A DNA stretch of 24,643 nt, from IMG/VR virus record IMGVR_UViG_3300035698_011533, positions 1 through 24,643 of that record; one strand, 5' to 3'. The DNA comes from a virus. The position numbers and the translations under genes were made by a program. The notes beneath the pieces were generated by a model. It saw only the letters and a program-made list of their open reading frames with translations. It did no database searches and was not told where the DNA came from. Shown here piece by piece: positions 15,158-22,835 of the stretch (its first letter is position 1; each line of letters begins with the position of its first letter).

Positions 15158-15910
15158 ATGGCTAACGAACAATCAACAAGAGAAGGCAATTTACAGACTC
15201 CGACTATTATATCCGAAAATCCTCAACAGCCAGAAGGTATTAGGACAAGACAACTTATTAGGTGGCGCGTTCCTGGTCTTGGTTTTGTAGATATGTATAT
15301 GAATCCCCAAAGTATGGATATCACTGAAAAGAAAATTATTCAAAAGCAACGTACTAAGGGCGGCTATATTGTACAGTATTGGGGAGAAGAACTTACTACG
15401 ATTAAAATGTCTGGTTCTACCGGTGCTTCTGGAATTGAAGGAATAAATATTCTTAGAAAAGTTTATAGAGCTGAACAAGATTCTTTCATACAGGTTGCTC
15501 AAACTTTAGCAGACAGAATAAACTCCTATACTTCCAGTGGGAATGTTGCAAATATAATATCTCAAAGTGCTGGACAAGTTGCTGGAGGTCTTGTAAGTGG
15601 ACTTCTTGGTGGTGGAAGCCCATCCTTGTTGCCAACCTTAGGTTCATTAGCAACATCAGTAGAATTGTTTTATCAAGGATGGGTTTTTAAAGGGTTTTTT
15701 GAAGATTTTACCGTTCAAGAAAATGTACAAAATGGCCCAGGAGTTTTCAATTACAGTTTAACTTTTACTGTCTTAGATAGAAGAGGGGTTAGAAGCAATT
15801 TTGTTCCTTGGCACAGATCTCCTGCAGTGCTAGATGATGGTGGAAATCCAGTATCATATAATAAATCAGATGCAAAAACTACACCAATGAGTTTTTCAGG
15901 TGAGAAATAA
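15158..15910 (+). CDS. Baseplate/hub-associated protein
   Basis: This 250-residue protein has AAGGAG (15146-15151) 6 nt before ATG. The N-terminal domain (about 33-105) contains VDMYMNPQSMDITEKK, QRTKGGYIVQYWGEEL and MSGSTGASGIEGINIL. A Gly/Ser-rich low-complexity linker spans about 135-165. A C-terminal domain (about 168-220) contains WVFKGFFEDFTV, PGVFNYSLTFTVLDRRG and NFVPWHR. The NPQ..., GGY.VQYWG and PWHR pattern is one I associate with baseplate proteins encoded between the tape measure and hub in myoviruses. Two tube-like domains split by a flexible linker would suit an adaptor between hub and tube. Its TAA overlaps the hub ATG by one base (TAATG), indicating coupled translation and near-equal dosage. 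Confidence 0.65.
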   Translation: MANEQSTREGNLQTPTIISENPQQPEGIRTRQLIRWRVPGLGFVDMYMNPQSMDITEKKIIQKQRTKGGYIVQYWGEELTTIKMSGSTGASGIEGINILRKVYRAEQDSFIQVAQTLADRINSYTSSGNVANIISQSAGQVAGGLVSGLLGGGSPSLLPTLGSLATSVELFYQGWVFKGFFEDFTVQENVQNGPGVFNYSLTFTVLDRRGVRSNFVPWHRSPAVLDDGGNPVSYNKSDAKTTPMSFSGEK

Positions 15911-18900
15911 TGTCGATTATTTTGTCGAGTCAAAACGTTCATACAGAAGATGGTCTCAACGTACTTGGAGACTTTGGTAAAGCAATAGGGATACCAGGAT
16001 TACCACGACCTGAAGGTAGAGATTCTAAAGGCACAAACGGGCTTGAAATAGTAAAAGGAAAAGTAAACGATGTTTTAAACAAGTTGCTTGGAAATACAAA
16101 TCAAGAATCTTGGGATTACAACTTTGTCGGTAGTGGTAAACAAAATATTGCGGGCGGAAATGTTCAAGGTGGGAAAGTTGCTCCACTAGAAGACGCTAGT
16201 GTCAGACAAGTTTACAGCCAAACTCCTCAAGCCAGTGTTATAATAAAGAAGAGAGCCTTTTCATCATTGAAAAATTTATATAATCCCATTTATATGGATC
16301 CGGGTGAACAATGGCTTTTGCGGGCTACTAAAAGGTTAATTTCAAACAAATGTTCTGAAATAGCAAATTATGAAAAGCTGACTAAAATATTAAAACTAGA
16401 TGAACTTGGTGCCAGTCCAAGTGTTATTTTCGCATCATTAATTTCAACTGTAGCGGCGGATAGTGGAGGGAGTGATTGGTTTACTTCTGCCATGTCTCTT
16501 AAAAAAGCTGCTTATGATAGGCAACCTCCTAAAATAACAACATATTTTATGGATTATGATATGCCTGTAATAGATAAGCTTGGCCCCGGCAATGGCGTGT
16601 TTGAAATAACTATGGTTTCAGACATTAGCACTAATCTTGGATTAGATGGAAGCGGAAATTGTAATTTTTCAATTGAAGATCCTTACAGACTGTTTTTTGT
16701 TAGAGAAAACGATATAGAGACGGCTTTACAGCAAACTTCTTTATCTAGTTTTGTCAGTGCTATAAGCAGTGCCGCTTCTTTAGCTCTAGACAGTTCTCAA
16801 ACAAATGATTCATTGTTAAATCAGTCCAGAAAAAGTAGAGGCAAGAGTGAAATAAGTTTTACCATAAGTGTTGGCTCTGGTCCTGATGTAGTTGCCATTA
16901 TAGATGCTATAGGTTTTCAAATCACTGCTGATAATTTAGATGACGTTCCTGAAAATCATGTTCTTAATGATGACGAGCAAAGCTTGTTTAAAAGTGTTTT
17001 AGAGAATCTTGAAACATATCAGTCTGCAATGAAAAGCAATCTTCTAAATGGCTTAGGTGGAGTTAACGCTAAAAATATTAGAGGCGATGTAGAATATGCT
17101 AGAAAGAAAATGAGATTGTTTTATCTTGGTAAATCAATCGTTCAGCCAATGGACGCGGTACATATTTTAATTGATGGTGGTACAAGACGTTCTGGCGAGG
17201 GTGAGGATTTAGCAAGAACCAGTAAAGATTTAGGAACTCTGTCTGGATGGGGAAATGTTTTTGGAAGTATGTTAAATGATGATAGTGGTATAGATGATGA
17301 CCTTCTTGAGATAGAGTGGCGTAGAGAAGGTCAACACATGAGATTTTCAGATTTTAAAAAACTTCGTTTAATGCAGCCCAGTGGTGAGAGTGGATTACAT
17401 GTTTTTGGTGGTCTTGTTAAAACTGTATCAGATAGATATGATGCTAATTCTGGCAAGTTTACATTATCTGTTAACTGTGATTCTAATATGGAATGGCTTA
17501 AGATTTCAAAATATAATCAACAACCTTCTTTGGACCAGACTCAAGGAAATATTTATGACCCGCTTACTCCTTTTAATTATAAAACTGATCCCGCCACAGG
17601 TCTTCCCATAGGTAAGCCAGAATTGAGTGATATTAATAAAGTTCAAGGAATTGTTAAGAAATTTTTTAATAACGGCCCAAGAATAGGTACACCTCTTGTT
17701 ACCATAGCTGATATGGAGCAAGATGTGAGGAAAGTCGGCGGAAATATTCTTACGCTATATCAACATGCGCCTGGACTTCTTTATAAATGGAAAGAAGGTA
17801 TTCAGACGGCTGTATATAATTTATCTGGTGTTAACCCTTTGGATGGCACGTTAGTAGATGGTAAACAACTAAGAAGAGATGTTGGCCAGTTTGCGTCAAA
17901 TACTCCTTTTGACAATTTAGATTCGGCTAATATTATAAGTTTGTTGGTTACAGGATTTCCATATGATCCAGCTAGGTTTTTACAATCAGCTCTTAATAAT
18001 GGTTCTTTTAATATTGAAGCTGGTCTTAACAGCACTAAAAACTACTTTCATACGTTTTTAGATGTTCAGAGAACACAAAGCTTTGTACATGGAGGGTTTG
18101 TTCCTTTTAAAACTCTTTCTGGAAGTCCCGCAGCGCTTATGACGCTTGTTAAAACGCAAAAACAACTTACTGATAAATCTACTAGACTTTCTCAACTTAG
18201 AACTAGTCAAGCTACTTTGTCAGATAAAATGAACCAAATGGAGTATATGAAGTTAGAAAATACTCCTTTGAAAACGGCTTTACAGAATAAGATAAAAAAG
18301 ATTTCTTCTGATTTAGATATATTAGAAAATGAAATTCTTGGTCTTACCAGTTCTCCCAAATGGTTAGACGGGGGTGTGCTTGAAGTAGCAGGGAATGACA
18401 TATCTTTCGACCTAGTTGGCGCAGGATCCGACTACAAGTTGGCATCAGATAAACTAACGCATGCGACTCTTAGAAGAAGAGAACAAATTGTAAATGCAAC
18501 AGATTCTAATCTTTTAATTATATCTGATGAGTATGACAAAGATTATGACATTCAAGCATTCGTATTGAAGCTTCGTGAGCAAACTGCTGATTTATGGAAA
18601 TCTAACTACATGTCAGTATTTCAAACATGTGAAAATGTCGCAAAGACATTGAATTTTGAATTCTTTTGTTCTACTCAAGGTCATATTGTTTTTAGGCCGC
18701 CTCAATATAATAGAACTCCATCTTCGGTTTTCAATCAAATGATATCCTTAAGTAAAACAACGGGAATTAAAGTGTTTCCAGATTTTTTAACAAGTTTGTT
18801 TTTAAGTAGAGAGCAAAGTCTTGTAAATGATGTTATAGTATTAGAGTGGGAAATTAGATTAAAAGCCGCATTGCTTGGAAGAAATACAATCGCAGAAGTA

Positions 18901-20607
18901 GAGTCATTAGCGTCATCAGAAAGTAGTGCTAATGAAGGCGAGCTTATGTTTATAACTGATCAAGTTGAAAAGTCTAAAAAAGAGGCAGCTAAAAGAGATT
19001 CTGCACAATTTCCTAAAGAAAAAGCTTTGCTAGTCGATGTGGTTAAATCCGCTTCTCAGAACGCTGTAGTAAATATGCAAGACGGGACATTTACGGCGGT
19101 TGGTCAAAGAAATGTGCAGAAGAAATATTTAAACGCAGAGGGTGCACTGAATCAAAATGAAGTAAGCAACCTTGATACGAAAAAGAGCAGAGATGCTTAT
19201 GATAAGGCTGTTAACGCCCTTGTAAAACTTACAGGCAAAAGAAAGCAAAATTTTGAAACATTCGACAAAGCGAAAATTGGTGTGTCTAGAAATGGCCAAA
19301 CTTCTCCTGCAAGTGATATTTCAAAAACCTTATCTTCTATTGGTGAGCTTGTAAGTAGAAGATCTAAACTGCTAAAAACTTTGGAGAGAATTATTGATCA
19401 AAATGTACAAATAGGATATGTTCAAGAAGATGGTTCGTGGAAACTTGCGACAACAAATTTCTTAAGTTCTTCCGGTTTTGAACAGTCTGAACTATACTCT
19501 AAATTAATCGAAGATGATACTAAACATGTACTTGGCCACATGTCAGGTAATAGATTTGTCATTATGGATGAACATATAATTTCTTCTTCATTCCAAGAAA
19601 AAACACCAGAAGCTACTAGCGTTGTTGTCCATGGTACAGAACCTATTGTTGGAGAAGGTGGCGGCAATCTTGCAGGCGTTCCGGCATATGTAGCATATGG
19701 TGTAGATTTCGATATGTGGCGTCAGTATGGATGGCGTGCGGAGCAAACTCATGATAAACCGTTTTTATGGAGTGCCGAAGCTCAATGTGCCCCATATGCT
19801 TTAATGCTTTTGTCAAGAGAAAGGAAGAACATTGTAACTGGTAGTATTACAGTAATGGGCAATGAGTTCTATCAACTTGGTGATGTTGTTTATGTTACGC
19901 ATAGAGAGATGCTTTATTATGTAGATGCAATTCAGCATGAGTTTTCTCATTCTGGAAAGTTTTCAACAACTTTGAAATTAAAATACGGTCATCCTCCCGG
20001 AGAATATATTCCTACACCATTAGACATTATTGGCAAGAATCTTGCAACAAAGGGCAGCGCTCAAGGTGCGTTTAGAATAAGAAGAGATCGCCCCGGTTCT
20101 GACACTTTTCTTGGAACACTACAGTTTCAAAAAGATTCAACGGATTTGTTAGGCGGTCCATATGGTAAAAAGAATTTTGAAGAACTTAAGAGGGCTTCTT
20201 TAACCGCAAAGGCACAAATAAATGAGACGGAGCCGACAACTAGCGCAAGATTGTATATAATGTTTTATGGCTCTAATAGAGGTGATGGAGAGCAGAGATC
20301 TGAGTCTGCTGCAAATTGGTTATTATCCCCTTATAGGCCAGAAGAGCCGGGATCCGATATTTCAAGCAATCTTTTAAATCCTCCTAAAATTGATAAGGAT
20401 ATTTTAAAATATAAGATTTCGAAAAAGAATGTAAAAACAGATGTTTTAAATCAAACTGTTGATAAAAAAGACCTTACTCCTGCAGAAATTGATTTAGTTA
20501 ACAAAGGTATTGTCGCAGACCAGAAAACAATATTTTTGGATGGAACCCTTGAAAACGTTATTGAGTTGCGTTTAAGATTTCCGCCAACTGGAGGCTGGAC
20601 AAACTAA
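15910..20607 (+). CDS. Baseplate hub protein (gp27/late-control-D type), very long
   Basis: This is a 1565-residue protein. A hub-type segment lies near residues 485-555 (HVFGGLVKTVSDRYDANSGK, then SVNCDSNMEWL and YDPLTPF). A second one lies near 1295-1375 (GSITVMGNEFYQLGDVVYV, MLYYVDAIQHEFSHSGKF, LKLKYGHPPGEYIP). The second resembles the C-terminal barrel of hub proteins of the gp27/gpD/VgrG kind, which form the trimeric ring between spike and tube. About 740 residues separate the two segments. They include heptad-like, charged helices (about 740-815 and 1000-1150) and a region with FFCSTQGHIVFRPPQYNR (about 915-935). The C-terminal 150 residues contain ARLYIMFYGSNRG. A TAATG junction on each side couples it to the 250-residue protein and to the spike. 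It is much longer than T4 gp27 (391 aa). Confidence 0.75.
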   Translation: MSIILSSQNVHTEDGLNVLGDFGKAIGIPGLPRPEGRDSKGTNGLEIVKGKVNDVLNKLLGNTNQESWDYNFVGSGKQNIAGGNVQGGKVAPLEDASVRQVYSQTPQASVIIKKRAFSSLKNLYNPIYMDPGEQWLLRATKRLISNKCSEIANYEKLTKILKLDELGASPSVIFASLISTVAADSGGSDWFTSAMSLKKAAYDRQPPKITTYFMDYDMPVIDKLGPGNGVFEITMVSDISTNLGLDGSGNCNFSIEDPYRLFFVRENDIETALQQTSLSSFVSAISSAASLALDSSQTNDSLLNQSRKSRGKSEISFTISVGSGPDVVAIIDAIGFQITADNLDDVPENHVLNDDEQSLFKSVLENLETYQSAMKSNLLNGLGGVNAKNIRGDVEYARKKMRLFYLGKSIVQPMDAVHILIDGGTRRSGEGEDLARTSKDLGTLSGWGNVFGSMLNDDSGIDDDLLEIEWRREGQHMRFSDFKKLRLMQPSGESGLHVFGGLVKTVSDRYDANSGKFTLSVNCDSNMEWLKISKYNQQPSLDQTQGNIYDPLTPFNYKTDPATGLPIGKPELSDINKVQGIVKKFFNNGPRIGTPLVTIADMEQDVRKVGGNILTLYQHAPGLLYKWKEGIQTAVYNLSGVNPLDGTLVDGKQLRRDVGQFASNTPFDNLDSANIISLLVTGFPYDPARFLQSALNNGSFNIEAGLNSTKNYFHTFLDVQRTQSFVHGGFVPFKTLSGSPAALMTLVKTQKQLTDKSTRLSQLRTSQATLSDKMNQMEYMKLENTPLKTALQNKIKKISSDLDILENEILGLTSSPKWLDGGVLEVAGNDISFDLVGAGSDYKLASDKLTHATLRRREQIVNATDSNLLIISDEYDKDYDIQAFVLKLREQTADLWKSNYMSVFQTCENVAKTLNFEFFCSTQGHIVFRPPQYNRTPSSVFNQMISLSKTTGIKVFPDFLTSLFLSREQSLVNDVIVLEWEIRLKAALLGRNTIAEVESLASSESSANEGELMFITDQVEKSKKEAAKRDSAQFPKEKALLVDVVKSASQNAVVNMQDGTFTAVGQRNVQKKYLNAEGALNQNEVSNLDTKKSRDAYDKAVNALVKLTGKRKQNFETFDKAKIGVSRNGQTSPASDISKTLSSIGELVSRRSKLLKTLERIIDQNVQIGYVQEDGSWKLATTNFLSSSGFEQSELYSKLIEDDTKHVLGHMSGNRFVIMDEHIISSSFQEKTPEATSVVVHGTEPIVGEGGGNLAGVPAYVAYGVDFDMWRQYGWRAEQTHDKPFLWSAEAQCAPYALMLLSRERKNIVTGSITVMGNEFYQLGDVVYVTHREMLYYVDAIQHEFSHSGKFSTTLKLKYGHPPGEYIPTPLDIIGKNLATKGSAQGAFRIRRDRPGSDTFLGTLQFQKDSTDLLGGPYGKKNFEELKRASLTAKAQINETEPTTSARLYIMFYGSNRGDGEQRSESAANWLLSPYRPEEPGSDISSNLLNPPKIDKDILKYKISKKNVKTDVLNQTVDKKDLTPAEIDLVNKGIVADQKTIFLDGTLENVIELRLRFPPTGGWTN

Positions 20608-22826
20608 TGGCACAGCAATATGTAAGTAGCGTTACTAGATTAGCTGAAATAATAAGTGTAAACTATGACGATGGTGTTGCTCATACCAGGTGGGTAGATG
20701 CGGCTGAGCCAGGACCTATTATCCCTATTCCACACCCTTTAGCAAACAAAGGCGGCAGTGGAATTTTTGTTGGTATTAAAATAGGTACTTTAGTAGCTTT
20801 GTCTATGGCTTCTTACCAAAGGTGGGTTCCTGTTCAAGTTCTTCCTATTAGAGCGTACTATGGAGATGATTTAACAGAAGTAGAGGAATCAAATTTTGAT
20901 GATATCGGTTTTCCAACAGTACAAGAAGGAGAGGTTGTATTACAGGGACCTTCTGGTGGGCTTATTGTTTTAGCAAACGATGAGTCTATATATTTAGAAA
21001 ACGAATATTCTGAAGGGTTCACATATGGTGGAGGAGATGACAGTGTAAGATGTCTTATGTCTACTTCACCTCCAGTAGAGTACAACATATCTCACGCAGG
21101 CTTAAGCGTTAAGGGTGTTATTAGAAGAGATGTTAGAGTAGAGGACAGCGAAGAAAGTTATTCTGATTTTTTAACTGATATAGAATCTGAGTCAATATTT
21201 GAAGAGGTGGGTTGGGATTTTAGTAGGAAAGTTTCACTGGTGTCAGACGAGAGTTTTAGAAATCCTCCCTTTGTGGAAGAAAGAAAAATACTTTTAGAGT
21301 CTGCTCGCAAATGGAATGTTGGAACTTTTGATGTTGAACTTGATAGATTTACGCTTCCTCTAAAATCTTTAAATGACTTTGAGGATCGTTCTGAAAATCG
21401 CAGCAATGCTCTTGGCCTTTCTTTGTGGAATCCAAATGAACTTTTGGAAGAGATAGAGGGAACTGTTGTTGATATTTTTGGGAACCCCGTTGATATAAAC
21501 AGAAATAAGATTGACATACCAGTTGGTAGCACACCAAAAGAATTGTTAACAGATACTTTTGAAAAAAAGAGACACACTATAGTTTTACACAAAGAGATTA
21601 ATGTCAGAAAGGGCTGGGGTTATAGAGAAGATCCTGTTGATACTAAAAAGCCTGTTTTACTTTCAGATGCTCCAGATAGTTTATCTTCAGCAAACAATGC
21701 TAGAGACAGAAGCCGTTGGTTTATTGATGTAGACAAGGAAGGTTTAACAAAAATAAACATTCCTTCCACATCTGAAACTGGAAACATTCCCCTGCTTGCT
21801 AGATATGAGACTTCTAGTATTTTAGAAATTGATGCGGCTGGAAACTATAAAGATGATGAGCGTGCGGATCCCAATGAAGCGTTAAAAATATTCAGAAATG
21901 AAAAAAATCAAGATATTTTTCTCGATCAGTTTGGTCCCGGAGGAATCGTGCTGGAAGATGGTGGTCCAGACAACAGATTGGCTGATAAACAAACTAGTTG
22001 GACCGAAGGTGGTCAGACTTTATTGCCTTTCAAAGTGGAAGCTGGAACGGCTTTTCATGATATTACGAAAACTGCTGAATCTTTATTGTACGGAAGTATT
22101 AATAAAAGTTCATCAGTTATACTAGCAGATATTTTGGCAAAGACGGATACTCCCGTTGCAGAAGATATTCCGGCAGTTTCATCGTCAGTAAATAGGTCGG
22201 TCCCAAAAAGTGAAACATCTTCGGCAGTTAGAGATGAAGTTACGGGCCTTGTAAAAGATCAGCCAAATGCTGGTGGAAGAAGTGTTCAAATTAATCTTGA
22301 TGGTAGTCTTGAAACATCTATTGGTGCAAACACTATAGATAGGATTTCTTGGACTCTTGATACTGCTGGAGCACTTATAGCGAGACTTGGTAGAGACAGA
22401 GCTGGTAGAAGTGCTGTAATTCATGCCGACGGAACAATAGCGATTGAGGTTGGGGGCTATGATTTTGTTGGAGAATCAGCAAGTGATAAGACTGATACTA
22501 GATTTGTTGGAAGAGGTGATGGTAGAACAACTACATTACCATTAGATCCAGCTAGATTTCGTGGTGGAAAGATAGTAATAAAGGTGCGACGAGCAAATGC
22601 TGCTGGCACCGGGCCTGATGGAGATAACGATGATCATCTTTTAATCATTGATGAAACTGGAATTACTATAGAATCTGCTGGAGTAATGAATTTTGTTAGC
22701 AAGGCGAACATGACTTTTAAGAGCAAGACTGGCTTGATAATTTTAGATGGCGAAATGGTTCAATTTTATTCCAATGACAAGTCGCCAAGATTTGTTAACA
22801 GGTCTACCAGACCTATCATATTGTAA
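20607..22826 (+). CDS. Baseplate spike / cell-puncturing protein (gp5-like, no lysozyme seen)
   Basis: This 739-residue protein begins with a domain (1-95) fitting the OB-fold of spike proteins: SVTRLAEIISVNYDDGVAHT, IPIPHPLANKGGSGIFVGIK, GTLVALSMASYQRWVPV. A beta strand block follows (VVLQGPSGGLIVLANDESIY). The middle is variable and acidic. The C-terminal third has short strand repeats typical of spike beta-prisms (VQINLDGSLETSIGANTIDR, AVIHADGTIAIEVGG, GITIESAGVMNFVSKANMTF, KTGLIILDGEMVQFY). No lysozyme catalytic pattern was recognised, unlike T4 gp5. The start overlaps the hub stop (TAATG), with GGAGG (20590-20594) 12 nt upstream. It is expected to trimerise under the hub and pierce the outer surface. 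Confidence 0.72.
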   Translation: MAQQYVSSVTRLAEIISVNYDDGVAHTRWVDAAEPGPIIPIPHPLANKGGSGIFVGIKIGTLVALSMASYQRWVPVQVLPIRAYYGDDLTEVEESNFDDIGFPTVQEGEVVLQGPSGGLIVLANDESIYLENEYSEGFTYGGGDDSVRCLMSTSPPVEYNISHAGLSVKGVIRRDVRVEDSEESYSDFLTDIESESIFEEVGWDFSRKVSLVSDESFRNPPFVEERKILLESARKWNVGTFDVELDRFTLPLKSLNDFEDRSENRSNALGLSLWNPNELLEEIEGTVVDIFGNPVDINRNKIDIPVGSTPKELLTDTFEKKRHTIVLHKEINVRKGWGYREDPVDTKKPVLLSDAPDSLSSANNARDRSRWFIDVDKEGLTKINIPSTSETGNIPLLARYETSSILEIDAAGNYKDDERADPNEALKIFRNEKNQDIFLDQFGPGGIVLEDGGPDNRLADKQTSWTEGGQTLLPFKVEAGTAFHDITKTAESLLYGSINKSSSVILADILAKTDTPVAEDIPAVSSSVNRSVPKSETSSAVRDEVTGLVKDQPNAGGRSVQINLDGSLETSIGANTIDRISWTLDTAGALIARLGRDRAGRSAVIHADGTIAIEVGGYDFVGESASDKTDTRFVGRGDGRTTTLPLDPARFRGGKIVIKVRRANAAGTGPDGDNDDHLLIIDETGITIESAGVMNFVSKANMTFKSKTGLIILDGEMVQFYSNDKSPRFVNRSTRPIIL

Positions 22827-22830
22827 GGAG
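22825..22830 (+). promoter_or_regulatory. Ribosome binding site of the last gene
   Basis: AAGGAG overlaps the spike stop codon and lies 5 nt before ATG 22836. It supports a real gene here that runs beyond the window. Confidence 0.8.
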
Positions 22831-22835
22831 AGAGT

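Noticed and set aside
15191-15502. Minus-strand open frames inside structural genes (also 3120-3419, 13971-14309, 21158-21592)
   Set aside because: They lie wholly within well-supported plus-strand genes, have low-complexity or shadow-like composition, and lack ribosome binding sites I could recognise.
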